NCBI GenBank assembly: GCA_900491605.1
Contig: UESW01004252.1
Location: forward strand, 42,370-106,369
Length of the DNA: 64,000 bases
Direction of reading: 5' to 3'
DNA from: Calamus simplicifolius
Lineage: Eukaryota > Streptophyta > Magnoliopsida > Arecales > Arecaceae
In this document: one piece after another, positions 34,911 to 44,279 of the stretch
Position numbering within the stretch: position 1 is the stretch's first letter
Layout: the number at the start of each line of letters is the position of its first letter
Position numbers and translations under genes: made by a program
The notes under the pieces: model-generated
What the model saw: the letters and a program-made list of their open reading frames with translations, nothing else
What the model was told of the DNA's origin: nothing
Database searches by the model: none

Positions 34911-35188
34911 TATTGCAGAGGGTCTTGGGTTCAGCAGAGGAGGGCATGGCAGGTATAACTCACCCTCGATCTCAAGCAAGATATGAGAGATGGAAGCAAG
35001 CAAGGGGGTGAACGGGCCATCCCTCGGCGCGGGAGCCCAAGGACGGTTGTCTGGCCAGCGGGGAGGCTCGGGCCTCCTAAGACGAACTTCTGTAGGCTCA
35101 GGATGAGCCGGCTTCTTGATGGTGCTTCCGTTATCCTCGCGCCGGGAGGAGTCAGCCTCGTCAGCACGGATGTACTTTTGGGCCCGGC

Positions 35189-36264
35189 TCAAGAGCTCGG
35201 CGTAGGAGCCGGGCGGCTTCTTGTCGAGGGAGTACGCAAAGCGAGAGGGACGGAGCCCTCGCTTAGGGCCAAGGTGGTTATAGAGTCCTCAAGGTTGTAG
35301 ACCTCTAGGGCTGCTTCTTTGAACCAGGCGACGTAGTCCTGCAAGGACTCGCCACTATTCTGCTGGATGGAAAAGAGACTGTCCGCCACCCTGGGTATCT
35401 TCGGAGGGCATCAAAATGGGCCAAGAAGGCCCTCTCATCTGGCGAAAGGAGTTGATACTCCGTGGCGGCAGGCGGGAGTACCAGGCTCGGGCAGCCTTCC
35501 TCAAGGTGGCAGGGAAGGCGATGCAGAGAAGTGAATCGGTTGCCCCCTGGACCTGCATGAGGACCTTGTAGCTTTCCAAATGGTCCAGGGGATCAGTGGT
35601 CCCATCATACGGGTCGAGCTGAGGAAGACAGAACCGGGTTGATATTGGTTCCTCCATGATGCGGCGGGACAGCGGCGGTCGGTTGTCATAGTTCGCCTCT
35701 GGTGGGTTGGTGATCCGACGGCTGAGCTCCTCCAGCTGCTGGTTGTATTCGTCGAGCCGGCGTTCAGCCCGGTGGGCTATTCGGCCGTTGAAGGACTCCT
35801 CCCTCGAGGATTCTGAGGAGGGGGAAGAATGGCGGCGATGCTGACGGGGGCGCTTCCGCCTTCCTCCCGTGTCGTCGCCTAGGAGAAGCGCTGGCATGGC
35901 GAGAGGCAATCGGGGCCTCTTGGAGGCATCCCGATGGTGAGGCCTGGGCGAAGTACAGCGGTGGCGAGCTTCTCGGGCGGGAGACCTCCCCCGAGAAGAA
36001 TGTTGGCTGGGTTGGACCACTCCTGGAACTGATGGGAGTGGCTCCGACTGCGTGGCCGCCGGTTGCTGCTGCAGGACTTGGACCGCTGCCACCAAAGACT
36101 GGACTTGCATGTGAGGGCGGCAAGCCAGTCTTCTTGAAGCTGCTACGGTGGTGGTGCAGGGACGTCGGCTAGGGGAGCGGAGGGGCCGACCGCCAGCGGA
36201 TCAGCCCCCTGAAGCTGCCCCTAGCATGACTGGTGGAGACCTCTTGCGCACGGGTCATCACCAT
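35189..36264 (-). pseudogene. Gag of element B
   Basis: Start at ATG 36264 (MVMTRAQEVSTS), comparable with A and E. After a frame change a 251-codon frame (36110-35355) holds an Arg/Ser-rich part and the gag core (LDPYDGTTDPLDHLESYK, FPATLRKAARAWY, INSFRQ). A second frame change leads to QQNSGESLQDYVAWFKEAALE near 35330-35370. Only two or three indels separate it from an open frame, so it is younger or better kept than gag of A. Gag would form the virus-like particle. Confidence 0.85.
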
Positions 36265-36324
36265 TGCTTGAGAGCTTGGGGAAAGAGAAGTTGTTGCTGA
36301 CAGGTTCGAAACTTTTCTCTTTAT

Positions 36325-36344
36325 CCCCCTACCTAGCGCGCCAA
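36325..36344 (-). other. Primer-binding site of element B
   Basis: Minus-strand TTGGCGCGCTAGGTAGGGGG, two bases inside the LTR, differing from element A by one base in the first eleven. Confidence 0.85.
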
Positions 36345-36346
36345 TC

Positions 36347-37063
36347 TGTTGACGCCAAGTCGCCTTCCTCCAACACCGGGGAATGGAGATCCTCCTCCGC
36401 GGTGAGCTCCTACAAAAAAGTCCCCGGAGACCGGTTGCTCCAATGGAGACCCTCCGACGCTCAAGTCAGCAACTTGGGAACAGACAAGAGTTAACTAGCA
36501 GAAAAGAGCTAGAGAACTTGAGTTCAGGATCCTTCCCTCGTTGTGAGTGTGGGCCTTTATACCTGTTCGAAGGTCTCTTTTTTCCGTTTCCAGAAAGTTG
36601 TTGATTTCAAGGTGCTGTTGTCCGGTAACGGACGGAAGGCAAGGCTGACAGTGATGGGTCGCAACCGACACTGGGCATGTCAGATGTGTCCTGCCTCGCC
36701 TGCCACCTATCAAGCGCGGCACTACAGGTGGCAGGCGGACCTGGTTACATCAGGAGTGTGTCGTTACGGGGTATGGCCACGTACTGTTGCAGGCGAGTGG
36801 TGGATCACGTGGCCACTGCAGGCGGTTAGTGGGCCACGTGGGCATGGCAGGCAGCTCGAGGCAACAGGTTGCCAGTCCCGAGGGCCAGACCAGGACGGAA
36901 GCTCGAGGCCGAGCTGATGCTTGAGGCTGAGGCCGAGGCCGAGGCAGAAGCTCGAGGCAAGGCCAAAGGGGCCTCAGAGGCCGAGGCCATCCCACGAGGC
37001 CAAGGTAGGGCTATGTCAGTTGCCTTCACCATTTACTCTGACGATGCTGGATCAGCCACATTA
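36347..37063 (-). repeat. 5' LTR of element B
   Basis: 717 bp, ends TGTTGACGCC and CCACATTA on the plus strand. TATA box at 36555-36561 and U5 block at 36448-36465 on the minus strand. Its transcription would run away from the exonuclease gene, whose start codon is 0.69 kb beyond the outer end. Confidence 0.95.
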
Positions 37064-37068
37064 AGATG
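37064..37068. repeat. Target-site duplication of element B, right (AGATG)
   Basis: Exact copy of 22778-22782 directly after the 5' LTR. Confidence 0.9.
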
Positions 37069-37648
37069 GATCATTGATGGAGGAAGTTATTCAGCAAAAA
37101 AGATGCAAATGCTCTTTCTCACGAACCACCTGCAGAATGGAATTGAACTTTAATAGACAAGTAAGCTAGATACATTTTCTTCATGATTGTAAACTTAAAA
37201 CTTATAAACTATATGAAAAATATGAATGATATAAAAACTACATCAAGAAGAAATTAATTATAAATATGTAAAACTGATCTTGTCACCCTTTGCCGAAAGA
37301 ACGAAGAAGATTAATAAACAGGAAGCAAGCCATATAAAAAACTTTAAAGTTTCTTCTTGATCTCAAAACTATACTATTTATTATTATTTATAGTTCCACT
37401 GATTCTTGCTTCCCATGGAAGAAAGCGATCGATTGAATCAAAGGAATAAAGTGATCAAATGCCTTGTGATTTAAAAGCAAAAGGCATTGAAATGGCTTTG
37501 AGAGAGATCCGAGGCCCATCTTTGCTTTCTTGCATCACCTCCTTTTAATTTTTATCTCCTTAATTTATTGCTTTAACTTTTCTTTATATCACACTTTAAC
37601 AATATATATACAAAGAATACTGGTAGACTGCCAGGCGCGCCAAGAGAC
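37069..37648. other. Upstream region of the exonuclease gene
   Basis: AT-rich, about 0.58 kb between element B and the presumed TATA box. 37280-37490 resembles 21600-21800 (shared TTATTTATAG.TTC, ATTCTTGCTT, TGATTTAAAAG), so part of the promoter region is a dispersed repeat. CCAGGCGCGCCAAGAG at 37631-37646 is GC-rich. Confidence 0.5.
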
Positions 37649-37656
37649 CATAAATA
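37649..37656 (+). promoter_or_regulatory. Possible TATA box of the exonuclease gene
   Basis: CATAAATA about 100 bp upstream of the start codon. The position is right for a plant core promoter, but the match is not perfect. Confidence 0.45.
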
Positions 37657-37751
37657 CTCTTTCAATCCCTCCGGACCGTCCCCCACGCCCCGCCCTCTTT
37701 TCCAACCCTCCCACCTTCCCCGGCTAACGACGTCAGGAAACCATCGTCAAG

Positions 37752-38381
37752 ATGTCGACAACGATCCAGCAGCACAGCGACACCTTCTACACCGTCACCG
37801 TCAACGGCACCGACCGCATCCTGACGACGGTGACGTCCTCCGGCGCCGACGTCGTGGAGTGGCTCGCCAAGATCCTCCGCATCCACCGGCACCGCCTCTC
37901 CCATCTCATCGTCGGCATCGACGCAGAGTGGCGCCCCAGCTTCTCCTCTGTCCAAAACCCAGTCGCTGTCCTCCAGCTCTGCGTTGGCTGCCGCTGCCTC
38001 GTCTTCCTCCTCCTCCACGCTGACTACATCCCCCAAGACCTCTTCGACTTCCTCGCCGACGACCGCTTCACATTCGTCGGCGTTAGCATCAGCGGTGACG
38101 CCGATCGCCTCGCCGACGAGCACAACCTCACCATCGCCAATCAAACCGACCTCCGGGGCCTCGCCGCCGAGAAAATGGGCAGCCCGGAGATGAGGCAGAA
38201 GGGGCTAGCAGGACTAGCCGCGGTGGTGCTCGGGGTGACGGTGTCGAAAGCCAAGAGGGTGACGATGAGCCGGTGGGATCAAGAGAACCTCTCCTATGAC
38301 CAGATGAAGTATGCCGCCGTGGATGCGTTCCTCTCCTTCGAGATCGGGAAGCGGCTCTTCGCCGGCGAGTTCGGAGATTGA
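37752..38381 (+). CDS. 3'-5' exonuclease, DEDDy type (RNase D / WRN-exonuclease family)
   Basis: A single exon of 209 codons with strongly GC-rich third positions. All five catalytic residues of the DEDDy exonuclease fold are visible: D57 and E59 in VGIDAEWRP (Exo I), D116 in VGVSISGDADRL (Exo II), and Y187 and D191 in YAAVDAFLSFEIG (Exo III). These coordinate two metal ions that remove nucleotides from 3' ends of DNA or RNA. No helicase or HRDC domain is present. Small stand-alone WRN-exonuclease-like proteins of this size form families in plants. No signal peptide is evident, so nucleus or cytosol is likely. The start is the first ATG of the frame. No frameshift or stop is seen, in contrast to all neighbours. 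The substrate is unknown. Confidence 0.92.
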   Translation: MSTTIQQHSDTFYTVTVNGTDRILTTVTSSGADVVEWLAKILRIHRHRLSHLIVGIDAEWRPSFSSVQNPVAVLQLCVGCRCLVFLLLHADYIPQDLFDFLADDRFTFVGVSISGDADRLADEHNLTIANQTDLRGLAAEKMGSPEMRQKGLAGLAAVVLGVTVSKAKRVTMSRWDQENLSYDQMKYAAVDAFLSFEIGKRLFAGEFGD

Positions 38382-38422
38382 TCTGGGTTAGGGTTTTCCC
38401 TGGCTTCTTTTACTAGTAATGC

Positions 38423-38428
38423 AATAAA
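38423..38428 (+). terminator. Polyadenylation signal of the exonuclease gene
   Basis: AATAAA 42 bp after the stop codon. Confidence 0.6.
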
Positions 38429-38935
38429 AGGGGCTTTATAAAGGTATCATTGGATGTTTTGATCTTGCTGTTCGACTGAATGTGGTTAGAATAATTGGTG
38501 TACCTATCTTGGAACCGCTATCGAAACTTTGCTCTTTTGCTTGTTGATACCTGATGGTAGTGGTTGCGAACAAAGTGGTATTATAACTGATTTGAATGGA
38601 TGGATCTCTTTGTAGATGCCTGTGATGTGGGAATGGTTCTTGTTTGATTCTATTCAGGCCTGGTGATAGATGTGATTTAGTCTTCAAAGATTAATGGGGT
38701 AATGATATGATTTGTTGATTGGATTAGAAGGGATTCTAGTTGTTCTTTTGTTTTACTATGTTTACACGTATCTTTTATTAATTCTTTTCTTGCATACCTT
38801 GTTGTTGTGTTTCTTTTAGAATTTGCTGCTCCTGTTGTCATGGGTATATTAAGATAGTTGTTTTTCGTCTTTTTTGAGTCAGAGGGGCTATAATTATATA
38901 AAGCATCGGTAAGCATTAGTCATTACTAAATTTAA
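38429..38935. other. Downstream flank of the exonuclease gene
   Basis: About 0.5 kb of T-rich unique sequence with no other gene. It continues on the far side of element C at 52439. Confidence 0.6.
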
Positions 38936-38940
38936 GACAT
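38936..38940. repeat. Target-site duplication of element C, left (GACAT)
   Basis: GACAT precedes the 5' LTR and recurs at 52434-52438 directly after the 3' LTR. Confidence 0.92.
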
Positions 38941-39059
38941 TTTTGAGGGGTAAAGTTGCCATTGCATTGATAACCATGCGAATGGGCTAAGATCAGCCCC
39001 AGCCCCCACTTGCCACGCTGCGCCTACGAAGAACAAGCTAGCTAGTATGATCCGGCGGA

Positions 39060-39470
39060 TCGAGCGGCTCGGTTCCCCCGGGCCATTCATAGCTCGGTTC
39101 TCCCGGGCCATTCATAGCTCGGCTTCCCCAAGCAACCCCTAGCTCGGTTTCCCCGGGCCATCCATAGCTCGGTTCCCCCGAGCAACCCATAGCTCGACCT
39201 CCCCAAGCAATCCATAGCTCGCTTCCCCGAGCAACCCCTAGCTCGATTTCCCCGGGCCATCCATAGCTTGGCTTCCCTGAGCAACCCCTAGCTCGGTTTC
39301 CCCGAGCAACCCATAGCTCGGTTCCCCGAGCAACCCATAGCTCGACCTCCTCGAGCAATCCATAGCTCGGCTTTCCCGAGCAACCCATAGCTCGGTTCCC
39401 CCGAGCAACCCATAGCTCGGCCTCCCCGAGCAACCCGTAGCTCGGCTTACCCAAGCAATCCATAGCTCGA
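39060..39470. repeat. 25-bp minisatellite in the element C 5' LTR
   Basis: Units like AGCTCGGCTTCCCCGAGCAA plus five bases (CCCAT or CCCCT), each with the inverted repeat CTCGG-CTTCC-CCGAG. One unit near 39338-39352 has CTCGA-CCTCC-TCGAG, changed on both sides of the stem. Confidence 0.9.
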
Positions 39471-39748
39471 CATGCACCTCCGCGGAACCTAGCACGGGAG
39501 AGCCCAAGTCTAGTGTAACAGGATCTCAAACGAAGAATCATATCGAGGAGTGGCCTAAAATCTACAATGATGGTCTAGGATCTACGCAGTCATTGGATCT
39601 CAGGCCATCAGAGAGCTCTCCCAGCCGTCGATCCTTCAACGAACAAGATACGGATCCCACCGGCCTCACAACGGCCTGATTCGAATCATCTCCGTATCCC
39701 AACAACCTTCGAACCTTCCAGAAGGCGCTCAAGATGCAGGTGACAGCC

Positions 39749-39756
39749 TATAAATA
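39749..39756 (+). promoter_or_regulatory. TATA box of the element C 5' LTR
   Basis: TATAAATA, repeated at 52094-52101 in the 3' LTR, about 190 bp upstream of the U5 block. Confidence 0.7.
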
Positions 39757-40087
39757 AGACGCTCTGAGATTCTCTCAGGTACGCGCACAAGCTCCCTTAC
39801 ACAGCTCCTGGCTCACTCTCACTCTCTCTCTTTCACTGCATCTCTCCGCCGTCGGCACTCCGCACGAGTTTCCGATTGGCCGCCCCTGGAGGGACTCCCC
39901 AGAGAGATCCTTCTCCTCATTTCTGCTGATCGCCGATCCCCACTGACTTAAGCGTCGGAGGGTCTTCCGCGGAGGGCCACCCCTAACGCCTCTCGCGTGA
40001 GGACTTCTTTGCAGGTTCGCCCAGGAGGAAGCCCGATCAAGAGACCGATCGCGCCCGAGTCGGAGGACAGATCCCGGCGGCAACAGA

Positions 40088-40107
40088 TTGGCGCTAGAGG
40101 AAGGGCC
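40088..40107 (+). other. Primer-binding site of element C
   Basis: TTGGCGCTAGAGGAAGGGCC two bases after the LTR. It shares TTGGCGC with A, B and E and then differs, so it may use another tRNA. Confidence 0.85.
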
Positions 40108-40237
40108 TCAAGTCCCATTAAAACTTGAAGAAAGGAGATAAGGATCTCGATCCGAAAGAGAACATCTCCAATGGCTAATTGGAGAAGAGCAACTTCTGAA
40201 GCCCAGGGACCAGGTCGTCTCCTAGAGACCTGATCCG

Positions 40238-41630
40238 ATGAGTAACGCGGCATCGCCGTCACCGCCAGTCGAGACCCGTCGCCGCCAGCTATCCCGGTGA
40301 CCCAGGACCAGTTCGCCACGCTGATCCAGCAGGTCCAAGCTCTGACCCATCTGGTTCAGGAGCGCCTCGCAACTGCCCCTACACCACGCCTCCCTGAGGA
40401 GGCCGTAGCCCCTTTCTCCCCGGCCACCTCTTCTTCTAGTCCGCATGGAGCCGTGGACCCTCCACACCGACCCAAGGAGGCCAGGCCAGTCCCGCAAGGG
40501 GGTTGCAACAGGGATCTTCCCAGATCTCGGCGGGCCCGGTCCCTCTCTCCGGAGTCCTTCTGCCACGATTCGATGCCATCACCGCGCTCTCCTCGCCCGG
40601 CCCCTCCTCTTACGTCTGAAGAGGAGATCCGCCGACAACTCTGGGAGATGCGTCAGGAGCTGGACGCTGCCAAGCAGGCTCATCCGCCTCAGCCCAAGGC
40701 AGAGCAGGGCATCCCCTTCTCCAAGGGGATCATGGAGGAAGTGATTCCCTTCCATGTTAAGCTACCCGCCATCGAGCCTTACCATGGCTCCTCTAATCTG
40801 ATGATCACCTCAGTAGCTTCTGGTCAATAATGATGTTCCACGGAGCATCAAACGCGATCCTCTACCGCGCTTTCCCTTCCACCCTCAGAGGATCTGCCCA
40901 AACCTGGTTCAACACCTTGAAACCAGGTTCCGTTGATTCATTTGACGAGCTGAGCCATCTTTTTATTGGCCAGTTCGTCAGTAGCCGCCGTCACCGACGG
41001 AGATCCGACTCCCTCTCTGAAGTTAAGCAGAGAGAGGGGGAGTCCTTGAGAAATTACCTTGGCCGTTTCAACAAGGCCATGCTAGAGGTGGACCACCTTA
41101 ATCATGAGGTGGCTATGTCCGCCCTAGCAGGGGGAGTTTTGAAGGAGAGCGACTTCTACCAGGCGATGGAGGTCAGCTACCCCCGAACCTCTCGACATGA
41201 TGGCCCTGGCAGACAAATATGCTAGGGTCGAAGAATCACGGAGGGCTGCCCGCGCCGAGCTGGCGAAGAAGAAAGAACCTAAAGGTTTGGACAGGCACCG
41301 ACCTATCTGTCAGCCAAGCATGCCTCGTCGCCAAAGAGCTCCCCCACCACCGCCAAGAAAACGCTCTCGGAGCCCGTCCAGGCGATTCGACCGGTACACC
41401 CCACTCACTATCCCCAGGGTGCAAATCCTCATGGAGATAGAGCGCTAGCTCCCCCGACCAGCTCCTCTCGAGGGAACCCGACTCGGAGGGACCCCACCAA
41501 GTACTGCCACTATCATCGGGAGCATGGCCACGACACCGAGGAATGCTGGCAGTTAAAAAACGAGATTGAGAGGCTGATCCAACGGGGCCGACTGAACCAG
41601 TTCAGGAGGGCGCCCGAGCCAGGACAAGGG
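40238..41630 (+). pseudogene. Gag and zinc knuckle of element C
   Basis: ATG 40238 (MSNAASPSPPVE) is in a different frame from the rest. 40297-40830 encodes the N-terminal part (QDQFATLIQQVQALTHLVQ). After a frame change near 40800, the gag core follows to 41225 (AILYRAFPSTLRGSAQTWF, SVDSFDELSHLFIGQF, REGESLRNYLGRFN). The knuckle CHYHREHGHDTEEC (CX2HX4HX4C) is at 41504-41545. At least three frameshifts are present. Confidence 0.87.
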
Positions 41631-42436
41631 GGTGACCGCCAGCCCGAGCTTCAGCAGCCTCCTCCTCCTCCAAATTCACCCGTAATCGGCCACATCAACG
41701 TGATTGAAGAGACCAGTAGCTCGAGCTCCAGAAATGATGGTGAAGGCTCAGTGCCAAAGAAAGCGCGAACGGGTGAGCTCTCCTTCTCCGACGATGATCT
41801 CCAAGGGATACAATTCCCACATGACGACGCATTAGTTGTATCTTTCAATTTGAATAACTACGATGTAAGTCGGATCCTCGTTGATAGTGGAAACTCCATG
41901 AATGTTCTGTACCTTGATGTGTTTACCAAGATGAGATTGCTCATAGAAAACCTCCGAATCGTGGACTCCACCCTAATGGGGTTCATCGGCGACGTTATCA
42001 TCTTGGAAGGGGTTGTAACATTAACGGTTCGGGCAGGAACCTGGCCCCTTGTGGCCACTGTTCACACGGACTTCCTAGTGACCAAGCTTAGGTCCCCCTA
42101 TAATGCCATATTTGGGAGGCCGGCCTGATGTCCCTCAAAGCCGTCGTCTCCATCCCACACCTATCTATGAAATTTCCCACCGGGCGGGGAGTTGGTGTTG
42201 TCCAAGGAAGCCAAACTATGGCTCGACAGTGCTTTGTCACCAGCCTTCAGTCCAGAATGCCTGAAGTTGATGGGCTGGATGCTCGGGAGGACTTCGCCGA
42301 GCAAGGGGAGAACCAACCGAGGAACTGGAAGAAGTACCACTGGATGAAGCTCGTCCCGATCGAACCATAAAGATCGGTCGCTACTGAAAGGCGAATCCCG
42401 GCAGGAGCTGATCGACTTTCTCCGAAGCAACGCCAA
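41631..42436 (+). pseudogene. Protease region of element C
   Basis: In frame with the knuckle up to 42128. SRILVDSGNSMNVLY at 41868-41912 holds the catalytic D-S-G, followed by STLMGFIGDVI and SPYNAIFGRPA. TGA at 42126-42128 ends the frame where the Tat protease normally continues into the linker. The linker resumes in another frame (VVSIPHLSMKFPTGRGVG) and reaches a stop at 42370. Confidence 0.85.
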
Positions 42437-43680
42437 TGTGTTTTCCTGGTCCGCCTCCGACATGCCAGGAATTTGCCCCGAAGTTCTCGTCCACCGCCTT
42501 AACGTGGACGAGATGTACCGACCCATCAAACAAAAGAAGAGGAGCTTCGCCCCAGAGCAGCAGAGAGCTATTGAAGAGGAGGTTAATAAACTTATCAAGG
42601 CGAACTTCATTCGGAAGGTGAATTACCCAAGTTGGCTGTCAAATGTCGTCATGGTAAAGAAGTCGAGCGGCAAGTGGCGGATCTGCATTGACTTCACTGA
42701 CCTCAACAAAGCGTGCCCGAAGGACAGCTTCCCCCTCCCCCGAATTGATCAACTTGTAGATGCCACCTTGGTTCACCAAATGCTGACGTTCATGGATGCC
42801 TACTCGGGCTACAACCAAATCCGGATGGCCCTCGAGGATGAAGAAAAGACCACCTTCATAACGATCGAGGTACCTACTATTACCGTGTTATGCCTTTCGA
42901 TCTTAAAAATGCAGGTGCCACCTACCAAAGGCTGGTCAACAAAGTTTTCAAAGAGCAAATCGGCCGGAACATAGAGGTATACGTCGACGATATGCTGGTC
43001 AAAAGCAAAGAAGCATCACGGTACATTGAGGATCTCTCGGAGAGCTTCGCGACGCTCCGCAAATATCGGATGAAGCTTAATCCAACTAAGTGTGCCTTCG
43101 GCGTTAACTCTAGGAAGTTCCTCGGCTTCATGGTTTCCCAATGGGGTATTGAGGCTAACCCCCAGAAGATCCAAGCTCTTCAGCAGATGGCGCCCCCGGC
43201 GTCTATTAAAGAAGTCCAGCGCCTAACCGGGAGAATAGCAGCCCTTAATTGCTTCATGGCTCGGTCCGTCGAAATATGCCTCCCCTTCTTCAAAACTCTC
43301 CAGTCGGCTAAGAATTTCCAATGGTCTTTCGAGTGTCAAAAATCATTCGAAGATCTCAAGAAGTACCTTGGCTCTCCCCCTCTCATCAGCAGTCCAAATC
43401 CTGGGGAGACATTGTTCCTATATCTGGCTATCTCGGAAGGTGTCGTTTGCTCGGTGTTGGTCAGAGAAGAAGATAAGGCACAGAAGCCGATTTATTATGT
43501 CAGCAAACTACTCCGAGACGCGGAAACGAGGTATACCCGAATTGAGAAGATGGTGTTGGCCTTGATCACCTCAGTCCGAAAGTTGCGGCCATACTTCCAA
43601 GCACATTATGTGACGGTCCTGACTGACCAACCATCAAGGCGGTGGTCCACCGTCGGAGATATCGGGGAGAATGACTAAAT
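42437..43680 (+). pseudogene. Reverse transcriptase and RNase H of element C
   Basis: 42438-42870 holds FSWSASDMPGI, PIKQKKRSFAPEQQ, NYPSWLSNVVMVKK, CIDFTDLNKACPKDSF and FMDAYSGYNQIRM. A frame change near 42870-42890 leads to MPFDLKNAGATYQRLVNKVF, then EVYVDDMLVKSK with an intact YVDD active site (42975-43010). KCAFGV, FLGFMVS and the first RNase H (QKPIYYVSKLLRDAETRYT, YVTVLTDQP) follow. Another frame change near 43635 ends it. This is the best-kept polymerase in the window, needing the fewest changes. Confidence 0.92.
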
Positions 43681-44210
43681 GGGCCATCGAGCTGAGCGAG
43701 CACGACATTCGATTCCAGCCTCGCCCGACCATCAAAGCTCAGGTGCTGGCTGACTTCCTTCTCGAATGTACCATCCCGGAGGATGGCTCCACCCCCAACT
43801 CCCCGAGCGCCCAAAATCAGACGCCCGGTGGCTCCTTCATGTCGATGGGTCGTCCAACACCCATCGCTCCGGTGCGGGCTTAGTCCTCACTAGCCCGGAG
43901 GGGGCGACTTTCGAATATGGCGTCCGCTTCTCCATCCCGGCCTCCAATAACAAAGCCAAATATGAAGCTCTACTGGCCGGTCTCAGATCGCCCGCAGCCT
44001 TAAGGTGGAGAAACTGAATGCCTTCACCGACTCTCAGCTGGTGGCGGGTCACGTGCGAGGGAGTTTGAGGCTCGAGAACCGAACATGATCCGATATCTCC
44101 AAGAGGTTCGAAGCCTACTCTCCCATTTTCTGAATTTGAGATCATTCAGATTCCTAGATCTGAAAATGCCTGTGCCGACCTGTTATCTCAGCTGGCGACT
44201 GCGGAATCAA
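43665..44210 (+). pseudogene. Second, archaeal-type RNase H of element C
   Basis: TKWAIELSEHDIRFQPR links to WLLHVDGSSNTHRSGAGLVL, GVRFSIPASNNKAKYEALL and FTDSQLVAGHVRG. The HVDGSS, E in KYEALL and TDSQ positions match catalytic sites of archaeal-like RNase H. Frame changes occur near 43840, 43990 and 44070. A second RNase H between the first and integrase is the hallmark of the Tat lineage. Confidence 0.82.
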
Positions 44211-44279
44211 TGGACACCGAACGAAAATTTCATCTGGAGATTTTGGAGAGACATAGTATCGCGGAGACTGATCGAGTGA

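Larger units (their letters stand above)
22783..37063 (-). mobile_element. Element B: Tat-type Ty3/gypsy retrotransposon with antisense gene
   Basis: Complete by structure: LTRs at 22783-23475 and 36347-37063, 5-bp target duplication AGATG, polypurine tract next to the left LTR and primer-binding site next to the right LTR. In minus-strand order it has gag, knuckle, protease, reverse transcriptase, RNase H, second RNase H, integrase and minisatellite. An oppositely oriented spliced gene (24028-26130) lies before the 3' LTR. A 741-base N gap splits it, and the flanking 2.8 kb are duplicated. Removing one copy and the gap would give about 10.75 kb, a normal size. Gag-pol carries frameshifts, so this copy is probably inactive. 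Confidence 0.95.
38941..40085 (+). repeat. 5' LTR of element C
   Basis: 1145 bp. It starts TTTTGAGGGG where the 3' LTR has TGTTGAGGGA, so the terminal TG is mutated, and ends GGCGGCAACA. It contains the 25-bp minisatellite (39060-39470), the TATA box TATAAATA (39749-39756) and the U5 block (39947-39964, CTTAAGCGTCGGAGGGTC). Confidence 0.95.

Noticed and set aside
37662..38144. 160-codon minus-strand frame over the exonuclease gene
   Set aside because: It is a mirror frame of the GC-rich coding sequence, is acidic and low in complexity, and has no domain.
39038..39541. Minus-strand Gly/Ser/Trp-rich protein in the element C LTR
   Set aside because: Product of the 25-bp minisatellite. The same peptide pattern appears in the 3' LTR and in several frames.
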